From NCBI GenBank assembly GCA_009746045.1, contig RPFO01000154.1, forward strand, positions 3,549,763-3,599,762: DNA of 50,000 nucleotides, in the 5' to 3' direction. A program made the position numbers and the translations under genes. The stretch is from Mesostigma viride. Taxonomy: Eukaryota > Streptophyta > Mesostigmatophyceae > Mesostigmatales > Mesostigmataceae. Below, piece by piece: positions 13,501 to 23,826 of the stretch; position 1 is the stretch's first letter, and each line of letters starts with the position of its first letter. The notes under the pieces were generated by a model. That model made no database searches. It worked only from the letters and a program-made list of their open reading frames with translations, and was not told where the DNA came from.

Positions 13501-16500
13501 TAATAAGTGAACTTGACCCTGTGCACCCTGGTATCCATCCTTCCATCTCCCAGCGCTGAGTGTGCCAAAGAGCAAGGGCGACGGTTTCACGTTAAAACAT
13601 TCAATTAGGGCTGGAAAATTCTGTATAACTTAGCAACAGCTGACGGGATGCTGGCGGTCAAAGCTTGGTGTGCTGGCAACATGAGGAGTAGATGACAGTA
13701 ACATTTTGGGGTAACCTTTTGGTAAGCTTTTGGTGTGTAGTTGTTAACCTTTTGGTAACCTTTTGTGGTTGCGAACAGGTGATAGCAGGAACGTTTCGTG
13801 TGTTGATGGTTGCTACAATGCCTTCATTGCCATCCATCCATTTTTAAATGAGGGTGCTAGTTTAACACTAAGAACAGGGCACTTTTTTTGATACCATACC
13901 AATGCATCAGAAAAAAAAACAATGATGATTGGGGACCATAACTACGATGAAAAAAAAAATTCAGCCACCCGAGGGGGGACTTCCCCCCCAGCAGGTGCCC
14001 GTTATGTGCTAAAAATAGAAAAGACGCTAGTTTAGGCCTATTTTCCCTAGGACAATGGGCACAAAATTCTTGCCCAAATCACATATTTCCATACAGTTCC
14101 CCCACTTTTTAAAAACTCTACCTAATTGGGACCAAGAAATAAGCACGGATGCACACGTTATTAAATTTCCTGCAAAACGCGAATTAATAAAGAAATAAAA
14201 CAAATAATGAACACTTCAAAAAATGCCATATCATATATTTTCAAATACTAGAGAGGGGGGGACATGCAGCCCCAAAAATTGAGGTCATTCTGACAACCAC
14301 AGCTTAAGTTATCAGCGTTCCTAGGTTGTCACCTGTGATGAGGCTAAGGTAGTTTTTTTGGTGTATTTTACCACATTAACACCGCTGTATCCATCTAAAC
14401 CACGTGAAAACTGGCCAAACCACATGCTACCATCGGCTGCACATATGGTACATCCTGTGTTCAAGGTTTGACGCCATTCCAAGAAACACTGCCCACGTTA
14501 CAACCATTCCAAGATGGCCACCCATGAAGACGCTCCAAAGAGGATTTTAGTTAGCATTTGGCCACATTAGCATCTCCTTCTTCATCAAAGACCTCTGCAA
14601 ATTGACCAAAGCACATATTATTAACTCTTGCACACTGACGACAACACAAGCTCAAGGTTGGGGGTCATTGTGACAAGAACTGCTCAAGTTGATGGGTTTC
14701 CTATATGACCACCTGACAAGGCGCTAAGGCCTAAGGGCCACTCAGTGAGCAAGTAAACACAATGGCACTTCATACGCCATCCAACATGCACCAGTACCAT
14801 GCTGAATATATTTACAAAGTACAAAGGGGTGGCCATGCACCTCATACACCTTCATGCGTCCCTCGAGCATGGCCAGCCTTGTAACTATGTGCATAGCAAT
14901 AACGATGGTCTCTGGATCTTCCCCACCTATGACGGGCTCCCCTTAGCTGGGAGTTGCCCGAGACTCTGGGTGGTGCAGGTGCCCTAGTGCACCTAGAGCA
15001 AGTGTTGTTTACATTCCCACCCTTGCAGGAAGTAGCCTAGAATGTATTATAGGCCATCTGCCCCTTTTCAAGGGCTATGTGCTACAGATACTCCCAACGG
15101 AGTTATGTTCCTAATTAATTAATTAATTAATTAATAACGATGGTAGCACTAACATTTCTAACCAGCATTTTCTATATTTCTCCCAGGTTAGAGTGGAAGG
15201 TTGATTCCAGCCAAGCTAATCAACACAACAACACCTCATAAACCGCCACACCCGACATGGGCAACAAATAAGGACTATAGAGGGCAAGGAACCAAAAGTA
15301 TAGGGTCATGGTATAAATAGCTTGTATGCAGTTAACCATGTCAACCATGGTTGGCTCAGCACATTGTAATCTTGTCACATTATCATATCAATGGAAAGCT
15401 CAAATAAACCAATGGTGGAAGCTCTCTACACACAGTCACTCAAATGCAATATCTCCAACCTCGTCATCACTATAACACTTCCTTCCCTGCACAATAAAAT
15501 GGAAAGAAACCATTGGCAGCTGTTAAGCTTCTGAGCGCTGTGCTGCCGCTGCAAAAAAAAGATGGGTCATTTTCACACTACAAGAATCGTCCATACCCAC
15601 AACATCCATGCCAGAACACGTTTTATGAAGTCCCTGAAACCATCCCGAGAAGCTATAGGCTGCGACCGAAGCGTCCCTAACCATGACATTAACAAAAACA
15701 ATCTAAAGCTGCCAGGTATTCGACAGCACGACGGCCAGCAACGTCGAGCTATCTGCCGGAAACTGCCCACTGCCCACAAAGAGTGCAAAAAACCTCGAGC
15801 GATGAGCTCATGGAAAATATCACTGATAGCGGGTAACGTTCGCCACAGATCTATACCTCGCCCTCATAAATCCGTCGCCCAGGCGCGCAACAACGGCCGT
15901 TCTTCCATGGAAAGGTCAGAAAAGCACTGAGCAGGCCTAAATAATTACTTTCCGAGAATGGCCGAAGAATAGGCAAAAACACCAGGTCGGTTTAGAATTC
16001 ATTGCTACCGATAGTAATGCCTGCTTCACGGTCAGAACCACCAAACAAATCGCGAATTCACTGGCGCTATCATGAATTTTATTTCATTCCACACTACCAA
16101 AAAAAACGGATTTAAGATCACTAAGCTCCCAAGAAGACCAGCATTTGATTGAATACAATAGGTGGAGCCCTGCCACAAATGCAGCAGTTAACAGTGGCCT
16201 TAAGGTTTCTCAATCCGCACGCGGAAGCAAGAAGCCTCCAGGGTGGGAGGGAGGGGAAAGAAACAATTGCGGATCACTGCCTGCCTAGCTTGCTTAAGGC
16301 ATGGTCCGCCGGCACACAAGCTGACATCATCCTAAATTAAGTAACACCGGCATGCGTCACACGCCGGCCTGAACAGTGCTGAAAACGCCACTACAAACAA
16401 CGTGGCCACGCACCCCCAGGCTAGTGCGTTAACCGTACACGGCTAGTTTACAAGGTTCCCAAGACTGACAAACATAAAACTCGCCCATCGACCCCGTTGG

Positions 16501-18076
16501 GCCGGTCCGAATCCACTAAACAATACTTGATCACGACTCACTAAAGAACCCAAATCAGTCAAAGGTTCGTTAAGCAACCAGCCGACCCTACAGGTCCCCA
16601 GCTAACCTCAGCTGGTGCAACCAAATACGAATCTTTGCAAGTAAGTCGTATAAAACCTACAATTAATTCTCTCGGACCTCTAATTAATAGCCACCGACCC
16701 TTATAAACAACCGGGTCATCCAAGGAAAATTCAGGCGAACATGAAACCCTTTGTACAGATTGAATTAGTCAGCCCATGTCGCAGACAGCCTTCCACATGC
16801 AGGCCAAGGCAAAGCGGCCCTATCTTTCCCGCATGCGTTAATTAAACTATATTCAGAGAAAACCAATACCCTCCATGCCGATGGCATTTTATAACTACAG
16901 CGCTCGCTATTGTAAACCAGCTACTTTCCGCCTCAAGCCAACATCTTAAACTCATCGTCTTTAACATTCAATATTTTTTTTTCCCCATTTTGCTCGCCCT
17001 ACAAGGGCAGTTTCGCCGGAACGCAGTCGCCATGGCCACTTCCGCGAGGGGTGCGCACCTTGCACCCAATTTTCACGGTACCAACGGTACCGCGGACGGT
17101 GCTGCGAATTTTTCCGCGCGTAATAATCCAGGGGTGTCCCGTCCCCTAAATAGTAGTACTAAGAATGTAAATACTAGTACTAGTAGCAGTACTACTATTT
17201 AAATAAGGACAAAGAGTGTCATGAGGAACACGGTCATGATTTGGCTCCTGCGTTTTCCGCTTATTCTCATTTGCGGCATCTGTCGGTTTTTCCGATGCGC
17301 TCATTCTTATGCCCTCAATTCTCCCCCCCCCCCCCCGCACCCCCCACCCCTCGCACACCCCCTCCCCTCTCGAAACAGAGGCTATCGCAGTGTGGCGTCA
17401 CACTCGCCACCTCAGGTATCGTCATGGAGTGCCCGAGCCTCACCTGCCTGCCTTGTGCCCTGAGGTTGGCCTGGTAATGGACTTGTGACCGTTTCTCCAC
17501 CGCATGACCCGGTTGCTGCTGGAAGACCATTTGTCGTTGTAGCAGGCGAATGCTGTGTTCTAGCCACTCGCTCATCCCGTCAACCTTTCGCAGGGATGGC
17601 TGGATTACGTAATTACTACCACTGGAACCCTGCTAGTTCTTGGTCAACGGTGCTCCACCAGTCAGCTTTCTCCCTATCTTCTTACCTTTCCATGGATGCA
17701 AGGTAATTGATTAACTGTGATCAAACGTCACTTCGAGCACGTTCCCCTCCTATGTGCACCCAGCTAAAAATGTGTGTTCAGCCAACATTTAGTCCAGTGT
17801 CGCTTCGAGTAACTTCCTCTGCTATGTGTACCCAGCTAAGACCTACACAGTTCATGGAGTTGGTGTCTTGCCACCCAAAGAGTGCAATAACCAATCAACT
17901 TTCCTCCTACATTGAAGGGCACAAACTACTATCACTGCTATTACTGCTATTACAGCTATTATTTTATTAATAACAACGAAGCCCAGATAGTCCTCATCAC
18001 AGTTTGGTGGGTGCGCAACGCAATCATGGAATGGTTGATGTAAATGATGGTCAGCTTTTTCATGTTGTTGTTGTTG

Positions 18077-18129
<53 letters not shown>

Positions 18130-19045
18130 GCCACTACTATTATTATTCAGCTTTTTGTTTGCGATGCATGCGTGCGCACTAGCCAGGCATCATGTTTGAT
18201 CTGAATCGGTGGCTCATTCGGAGGCTAGTGCCGTATCAGTGTCGGATGCTAGTGGCTCGCTGGGCTGACCGTCGACGCGTGAGCTGTCCCACCAGAGCCG
18301 GTACGCTTAATGGGCTGGTTGCACAACTACTGCAGTGTGTTTTTTATGATTTGGGTTGACTGGCTACGAAGACATGGTTCATCGCGTCTTCCGCCTGTTC
18401 CCTGCTTGGGAAGTCTGTGTGCACTCGCGGCCCACCCTGCCCGAGACTGGCCCCCGGTTTCCTCCACAAAATGGCGATTTACAAGATGGTTCTCAAGATG
18501 ATGGTCCTAATCAGCACCTGGTCATCGTGTGGCTTTGGGCAGGTGGGCCACAATACAGGGGGGGCCACGATCGCTTTGCAGGGGTGGCATGATCGCTCAC
18601 ATGCTTCTTATTATAGCCTTCATTCTTTTCTGAGTTGTGGGATCTTCCAGGCTTTGGGTACTTAGTTCGCTTAGCGCCCCGCAACCATGGCGCTTGTTTC
18701 ATACGCTGCTGATTGGCCCACATTGCGTATGTTTTTCCTCATATGCCCCTCCCTTGTTCCGTTACGTTATGCCATTCGCGGCTCGCATCTCCCATTTGCT
18801 GTCCCCTTAGGCTGTTCCCTGATGCCATTTGTTTGTGCCGATTCCTTATGCCATTTTCTTGTGCTCGTTATGCAGCCTCCATGTCCTGAATTCTCTCCCT
18901 GTGGCGTTTTTGTATGGCCGTTCTCCTATGAACCTGCACCTGTTCCTGTGCGCTTCTTTGTTGTTTTTTTGATGCAGAGATGGCCTTGTTTGAAATCATG
19001 CGCAGCACCCGCTGCGCCAATTTTAAGGCAAGTGGTAATTCGTGA
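4537..19045 (+). CDS. Isochorismatase-family hydrolase (ISOC1/2 type), nine exons
   Basis: Nine exons join in phase: 4537-4818, 5693-5752, 7520-7592, 8775-8843, 9594-9661, 11003-11042, 12879-12955, 17379-17415 and 18978-19045. They give about 257 residues, all with GT-AG introns. Residues 1 to about 75 are rich in Arg, Ser and Ala with few acidic residues and include RKFST, like a mitochondrial or plastid targeting sequence. The core then begins at CALLVCDIQ-EKF. The residues expected of the cysteine-hydrolase triad are present: Asp92 (CDIQ), Lys133 (VTEQYPKALG) and Cys188 (AHVCIMQTALDLL). KKYGVYLLVDGVSSQ and RLSQCGVTLATSE-MALFEIM also match conserved ISOC blocks. Isochorismatase-fold enzymes hydrolyse vinyl ethers or amides; the substrate here is unknown. 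The end is provisional: exon 9 read through meets TGA at 19043, but a donor at 19032 (GTGGTA) could lead to another exon. The core is highly interrupted, with exons as short as 37 and 40 nt. Confidence 0.82.
4819..5692 (+). other. Intron 1 of the isochorismatase gene
   Basis: The donor is GTAAAG and the acceptor CCCACAG. Near 4951 it carries GGTACCCACGTG followed by TAATAAATTAG, resembling a decayed LINE 3' end (compare 43850-43890). At 5345-5495 there is a tandem repeat of about 36 bp (ACTTGCTTGTTTGCTG...), about four copies. Confidence 0.6.
5345..5495. repeat. Tandem repeat, about 36-bp unit, 4 copies
   Basis: Units contain ACTTGCTTGTTTGCTGTCTG followed by CTTTGCTTGCACATGT, with alternating GGC/GTC variants. 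They lie in intron 1 of the isochorismatase gene. Because 36 is a multiple of 3, cysteine-rich open frames result by chance. Confidence 0.9.
6193..6995. repeat. Tandem repeat, 46-bp unit, about 17 copies
   Basis: About 17 nearly perfect copies of a 46-bp unit containing CCTTACGTCAGGAGGAATCG and CCATGGGGAGTTATGTT, inside intron 2 of the isochorismatase gene (5753-7519). Variation is limited to a few sites (TGTACC against TGTTCC, one GCTATGG). No unit contains a stop in any forward frame, so three overlapping ORFs of about 270-320 codons exist, each made of the same rotated peptide. I treat them as non-coding. Confidence 0.95.
7026..7100 (-). mobile_element. Decayed LINE 3' end (hairpin/TTAA family A)
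   Basis: TTAATCAATTATTCAATTAA is followed by ACTGCGTCGCGTAAGCATAA, ATCCTCAATGAGAAGG and GGAATGGAATGGGG. Base for base this is a diverged version of the family A LINE tail seen at 32005, 36677 and elsewhere, on the minus strand, within intron 2 of the isochorismatase gene. Confidence 0.6.
7197..7350. repeat. Short tandem repeat around CATGAAGGTTAGT
   Basis: About ten degenerate copies of a 13-14 bp unit (ATCATGAAGGTTAGT). The flank at 7351 (TAATGCCCCGTGGCTCCCCA) resembles the family B LINE hairpin of 38911-38945. Intron 2 of the isochorismatase gene. Confidence 0.8.
7484..7518 (+). repeat. Oligo-C tract forming an expanded polypyrimidine region at the exon 3 acceptor
   Basis: An almost pure C run of about 35 bases with two interrupting TCs, ending directly in the CAG acceptor of exon 3 (exon starts at 7520). 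Confidence 0.9.
7965..8130. repeat. Degenerate tandem repeat, about 35 bp, 5 copies
   Basis: Units read roughly GTGCCCCCGTTGGGTATTCA then TAGCCAGTTTGCAT, with indels. They lie in intron 3 of the isochorismatase gene (7593-8774). The rest of that intron shows nothing recognisable. Confidence 0.8.
9735..10130 (+). pseudogene. Tandem decayed copies of exon 5 end plus splice donor (isochorismatase gene)
   Basis: Exon 5 ends HVKNIILVGIE followed by donor GTGAGG. Downstream, about every 110 bp, are degraded copies of the same exon end: 9735 (CCATCCTTGTCGGCATCGAG), 9849 (GTCATCCTTGTTGGGTTGGAG with donor GTGAGG) and 9957 (GTCATCCTGGTGGGCATTGAG with donor GTGAGA). A more doubtful fifth lies near 10112. 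The 9849 copy also matches intron sequence after the donor (GGTACTGGA..., GGTCGGTTGTTGCT), so the duplicated unit was exon end plus about 80 bp of intron. Confidence 0.8.
10735..10895. repeat. Tandem repeat, about 30-bp unit, 5 copies
   Basis: Units contain ATCATCCTGGCCCCTCCCTT followed by CATCAATTCA. This pyrimidine-rich array lies in intron 5, about 100 bp upstream of the exon 6 acceptor at 11002. Confidence 0.85.
12366..12845 (+). pseudogene. Three decayed copies of exon 7 with acceptors (isochorismatase gene)
   Basis: The functional exon 7 (12879-12955) begins GCAAGAAGTATGGCGTCTAC and is preceded by TTGTGTAG. Upstream lie three partial copies. At 12376, ACAAGAAGTACGGCGCCTAC is followed by a copy of LLVD-like sequence and preceded by TTGCATAG. 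At about 12570, GCAAGAAGTATT is followed by a scrambled version. At 12773, GCAAGAAGTACGCGCTGCTG is preceded by TTGTGTAG. Each copy is followed by CCGCCTTC and a long CT-rich tract, so the unit (acceptor, exon 5' half, pyrimidine tract) was multiplied. Only the last copy keeps the full frame into RPVDRAVALQ. Confidence 0.85.
14910..15132 (+). mobile_element. 5'-truncated family C LINE with 12-bp target-site duplication
   Basis: A 223-bp insertion ends in the hairpin ACTCCCAACGGAGT and a (TTAA)n tail. It is flanked by perfect direct repeats AATAACGATGGT at 14898-14909 and 15133-15144. Its body (CACCTAGAGCAAG, CTTGCAGGAAGTAG, AAGGGCTATGTGCTACA) matches the minus-strand 3' UTR at 32100-32290 and the plus-strand copy at 30480-30610. 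A flanking duplication, 5' truncation and a simple-repeat tail are the hallmarks of target-primed reverse transcription. Confidence 0.9.
17324..17371 (+). repeat. C-rich polypyrimidine tract before exon 8
   Basis: A 15-C run and further CCCCNC blocks sit just upstream of the acceptor at 17377-17378. Another case of an expanded pyrimidine tract at an acceptor in this gene. Confidence 0.85.
18064..18150. repeat. (GTT)n(ATT)n microsatellite
   Basis: About six GTT then about seventeen ATT triplets, in intron 8 (17416-18977) of the isochorismatase gene. Nothing else in that intron is recognisable. Confidence 0.95.
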
Positions 19046-19107
19046 ACAAGCGTGGGATGTAGGAAAAATAAATTACTTTTGGACATAATCAGAAACGGCA
19101 CTCTATG

Positions 19108-19170
19108 TACGCTCCATACTGTTTGAGATGATGCACAGCACCCGCGGCACCAAGGCCATTACACGCTCAC
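19108..19170 (+). pseudogene. Decayed duplicate of the terminal isochorismatase exon
   Basis: ILFEMMHSTRGTKAI here mirrors LFEIMRSTRCANFKA of exon 9, about 130 bp downstream of it. The upstream base context differs and the Asn-Phe codons are missing. It is either a decayed copy or an alternative last exon. Confidence 0.7.
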
Positions 19171-20009
19171 GGCTCAAACGTCGATCAATCAGACAGCCGT
19201 CACAACATTGACGTCGTGCTCACGTTGGCGCAGTCGTATCCACGCCATAATAGTTAATAGAATCCGCAGTCTTGTGACAACATTATCTCAAGCCAACCCC
19301 CTTAGGGGGTTACCTTGCAAAGCCGTAGTAATAGTTACTCATATATTGCCAATAATTGGTAGGTGCTTAGTTATCTCGTGCCTGTCTTGGACACGTAATA
19401 CTCGTGAGGGCTATTTTAGACCTGTTGGGTACGGGTAAAGGCAAGCCGTATTCTAGTGACAGCTTTGTAGGCAAGCCTCGTGTTTATCGAAGCAAAGCCA
19501 TTGTGTTGTGGTACTAGTCGGAAACCGGTTACTTTGTGGCATTCGTGTAACAAGCAACAGCCGTCCCTTTGTCCTATCGGCTTCCTTAGCCTGCCCGCCC
19601 TACCTAGTATGTTATATACCTCCTAAAAAACCCCGCGGGGCCTTGTGGTGTGTTGGGTTGATTGTGGATGTCTTATGTTTCCATCTTGGGAAGTTGGCGT
19701 TGCGCCTGTACAGATGTCTCGAGGGCACTAAGATGCCCTACACTCAAGGTCTAGTAGAGTGCGAGGACCAGTAGCGTGCGTACTTTACAACTCTTCATAC
19801 CCCGTACTGCATCTCGTTGGCTGATTTCACAAGTGTGTTTCAGCCCCTATGCAACCTGTTACAAGTAGGAAAACCGGCTCAGCATGTCGAAGTTCTGAGC
19901 ATGTCGAAGTTCGGCATCCAATGTGATCATTTAAAGGTTTTCCATCGTTGTCCCTGGTATCAAAGTGCAGGGGTTCATGCAACGTGGATATTTGCAAGAC
20001 CCAGCAAGC
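19171..20009. other. No recognisable feature
   Basis: Non-repetitive sequence with short open frames only. A 14-bp motif (AGCATGTCGAAGTT) is repeated in tandem at about 19878-19912. I see no gene. Confidence 0.5.
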
Positions 20010-20660
20010 CACATGAGCTACCTGAGATACCTCGAGGCTGACTTGTGGCCGGAGCCACACAGGGGGAACATACAATGTGACCGGAGTTATTCTGGCGGAG
20101 ACTGAATAATAGTGCCGAGCGCCGGTTGTGGCGCGACGCACACACGTGTACGCAAGTTACGTAGCTAGCAACTAGTCTAGTGGACGTTGTGCGTAGTAAC
20201 GTTGCTACAGGTCTAGAGGCCTCTAGAGCCTCAACACGTGGCGGACAATTGTGCGTAGTCCAGTTGTCCTAGGGAACTCGTGTGAGTGATGTGTCACGAC
20301 ATATAATGTGTGCCCACTTATGGAGTGAATAATGACAAGGAACGCCCGATCCCTGGCGTTACTGCATATCACAGCCTCACACTGAGTTCCACCAACGTCT
20401 ACCAACGTCTCTCTATCTAACTTGGATTGCGAAATGCCTCCAAAGAATTCGGACGTGAACAACAACAATGTGCGCCCCAACCCCCAGCGGGACGGAGCAG
20501 GAAACGGTCGGGGTCGGCCTCCTGCTCGCCAGGAGCCACCCATTACCGCGAGGCAGCCGTTTACGGCACCTTAGAGGAGAACTTCTCCTCGGACTTCCCC
20601 ACAGCGGCAGCGTGACAGTAATGTCACGTATCGCATGGTGGTGGCAGACCCCTCTCGCCG
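20010..20660. repeat. Left arm of a 650-bp inverted repeat
   Basis: This segment is the reverse complement of 22584-23232 with only scattered differences. It includes the promoter-like flank and the first codons of the gag-like frame in the opposite orientation (start at 20433, MPPKNSDVNNNN). Here that frame is closed by a stop after about 47 codons, where the right arm is still open. Confidence 0.93.
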
Positions 20661-22822
20661 CCCACTGAGTGCCGTACCCCCCAATGCAACTGCTACCACC
20701 TCTGCACATACCTCATGACCATACAGTAAGTGCAGTTGCAATGCCAGCTCCTCATAACTGATGTTACTAAGAGCTTGGGTCATGACCCTGGACACCTTGG
20801 GTATCAAGGAGGTGAACCTGGGTTCACTGTCAGAGGTTTCTGTGTAATACTTCAACACTTTGCTAGCCTTGCTTACAGCCTTGACAGCTGAGCATGAAGG
20901 TGGAGAGTGAGAGGTAACAGAATTAACTTGACATCCTGTCAACACCCTCCCATCCTGTGTCTCTGCGTGGGCAGTGGAGCTGGATATTGGGTGGTGTAGG
21001 GGACACGACTCATCATGACACATGTGAGGGTGTGAGGACTTACATTTGGGGGGCTGCCACAGATCCTTGGTGCACTTGGCGGGGTCCCCGTGAGGCGGTC
21101 CCATGCACTTGTGGCAGAGCACCTCCAGGTCGCCCAAGTGTTCCCTGTGTTTGTGGCACTTGTCCTTGATGTGGCCACGACGCCCACAACGCACACATTT
21201 CAAATCCTGCCTCCTCCAAGCACACCCGGTGCAACTGCTGCACCATCTCCGCCATCGTGGCCAGATTCACCCTGATCTTCTTGCCTCGCAGCAAGGTCTG
21301 CAGGGCGGGACCTGGCACATCCTCCTGGTCATCTGCTCGAGCGAGGGTTGATCGAGCAGGTGATACATGACCGCACACAACAAGCTGGCATATTCAGCCA
21401 ACTTGTCGTCCAGCCTTTCGCTGGCCACCCCTTGGATGCCCTGGGCGCAGCGCTGGACTGCATGCCAAAGCGCTGGATCACGGAGCGAGACTACGTCATC
21501 CCCAGGGATGCGTGCCTCGGCTGTCTCCATTTTCACGTCCTCCTCCCCTGGGGGAGATGGACGATCCCTTGCCACAGCCTGGGCCGTGGCAGGTCCTTTG
21601 CCCTTGCCGGGGGCTTGGGACTGCGATGGGGGTGCCGGAGCACCCGCCTTCGCGGGGGGGTGGGTGTTGATGGCGTCGGTGTTGTCGGCGGATGCCGACG
21701 ATTCCGACTCAGCGGCGGGGGTGCCGTGGGGAGGGGACTGGCGCTTGACCTCCGCCCGCCCGGGAGTCGCTACCGCTGTCGCTGTCGCTGCCACTGCCGG
21801 GGTAGACGGGGCGCCCACGGGTGCCGCTGTCTTTGACGCCACGGCCGGCAGGGTGGCTGCCGATGCCGGTGGCGACGCCGTTGCTGCCGCCTGCTGCGAC
21901 GCCGTCGACGTCGCTGCCGAGCCCGGGGATGCCGTAGCAGGTCCCCAGCCAACTGGCACGACACTTGGCATCCTTGGCAGCTCCTCTGCCGGCTTGGGTG
22001 GCCTAGCCACCACCGTGGCAGCTGCCACCTGGCGCGCCTCAGAATACATGTCGTGGGCAGGCACACCTTGTCGCACCGCCAAGTAGTACAGCCGGATCAA
22101 GATTGCAACCTGGACATCCGAAAGGCGGCGATGGACGTCCACCGCGAGCTCCGCTGCCACCGCCTAAACCACAAACTTGGTCACGACGATGCCGTCGGGG
22201 AGGGTGCTCTGCTGGCGCAAACGCCAGCCGTCGAAAGGCAAAAAGTCTGGTACATTGCGTACCGGGATCTTAAATGGGATCTGACCCCATCCGTTAACAT
22301 ATACCTCACCAGGACGCAGGGGTCGGGTCCGCGCTGAGGCTCATGCCTGCCAGCGCCCTCCCAACTGAGGTGTTACCAGACGACGACTTCGTCTGGCCGG
22401 AGGTCACCTTTCTCCTGGGAGATGGTGAAGCCTCCCCCCTCCTCCGAAGAGGAGGACTCCTCTTCCACCTGTCGCCCTGGGGCGGGTGGCATGAGGTTCG
22501 GGGCAACCTCGGACTCGTTGAGAGTCCCGGAGCCCCTGTTCCCCTGGGGGACTTACGTCTCGGCAACGACAGCTTCACGCTGCCGGCGAGAGGGGTCTGC
22601 CACCACCATGCGATACGTGACATTACTGTCATGCTGCCGCTGTGGGGAAGTCCGAGGAGAAGTTCTCCTCTGAGGTGCCGTAAACGGCTGCCTCGCGGTA
22701 ATGGGTGGCTCCTGGCGAGCAGGAGGCCGACCCCGACCGTTTCCTGCCCCGTCCCGCTGGGGGTTGGGGCGCATATTGTTGTTGTTCACGTCCGAATTCT
22801 TTGGAGGCATTTCGCAATCCAA
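20571..22822 (-). pseudogene. Gag-like protein with CCHC zinc knuckle, degenerate
   Basis: The frame starts at 22822 (MPPKNSDVNNNN, a Gly/Arg/Pro-rich N-terminus) inside the right inverted-repeat arm. It is broken by a TAA at about 22552, another TAA near 22375 and a shift before PGEVYVNGWGQIPFKIPVRN. A TAG near 22166, just before AVAAELAVDVHRRLSDVQ, and two more shifts around 21340 and 21200 follow. The last part carries the retroviral-type knuckle CVRCGRRGHIKDKC (C-x2-C-x4-H-x4-C) and further Cys/His pairs (CHKCMGPPH). Such proteins bind the element RNA during packaging. There is no protease, reverse transcriptase or integrase nearby. The central part is Ala/Pro/Thr-rich and low in complexity. 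It could also be the ORF1 of a non-LTR element. Confidence 0.75.
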
Positions 22823-23232
22823 GTTAGATAGAGAGACGTTGGTAGACGTTGGTGGAACTCAGTGTGAGGCTGTGATATGCAGTAACGCCAGGGATCGGGC
22901 GTTCCTTGTCATTATTCACTCCATAAGTGGGCACACATTATATGTCGTGACACATCACTCACACGAGTCCCCTAGGACAACTGGACTACGCACAATTGTC
23001 CGCCACGTGTTGAGGCTCTAGAGGCTTCTAGACCTGTAGCAACGTTACTACGCACAACGTCCACTAGACTAGTTGCTAGCTACGTAACTTGCGTACACGT
23101 GTGTGCGTCGCGCCACAACCGGCGCTCGGCACTGTTATTCAGTCTCCGCCAGAATAACTCCGGTCACATTGTATATTCCCCCTGTGTGGCTCCGGCCACA
23201 AGTCAGCCTTGAGGTATCTCAGCTAACTACAT
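22584..23232. repeat. Right arm of a 650-bp inverted repeat
   Basis: Inverted copy of 20010-20660. The two arms plus the 1.9 kb between them make a 3.2 kb unit. The arm carries the 5' flank and start of the gag-like pseudogene. Outside the arms the flanks differ, and I found no clear target-site duplication. Confidence 0.93.
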
Positions 23233-23246
23233 GTCCCTGGTCTTCA

Positions 23247-23747
<501 letters not shown>

Positions 23748-23764
23748 TGTTTCTGGTAAGGGTT

Positions 23765-23826
23765 TTTGGCACGCGTCAGTCGGCTGACGCGCCGTTGGCA
23801 CACCACCGTTGGCGGCGCGTCAGCTT
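23765..23826. repeat. GCGTCAG...CTGACGC palindromes next to the CCAN array
   Basis: ACGCGTCAGTCGGCTGACGC is a near-perfect palindrome, and GCGCGTCAG follows 40 bp later. The same motif is repeated at 25435-25577 next to the other CCAA array. Confidence 0.7.

Larger units (their letters stand above)
12956..17378 (+). other. Intron 7 of the isochorismatase gene (4.4 kb)
   Basis: This is the longest intron of the gene, more AT-rich than its surroundings. It contains a truncated family C LINE at 14910-15132 with target-site duplications. At 13700-13770 a short motif (GGTAACCTTTTGGT) recurs. It ends with a C-rich tract at 17324-17370 before the acceptor CGAAACAG. I see no other gene; open frames at 15562-15930 and elsewhere resemble nothing known. 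Confidence 0.6.

Noticed and set aside
15562-15930. 122-codon open frame in intron 7
   Set aside because: Composition is ordinary, no motif is recognised and it lies within an intron of a well-supported gene.
20010-23232. Ordinary LTR retrotransposon
   Set aside because: The terminal repeats are inverted, not direct, and no protease, reverse transcriptase or integrase is present.
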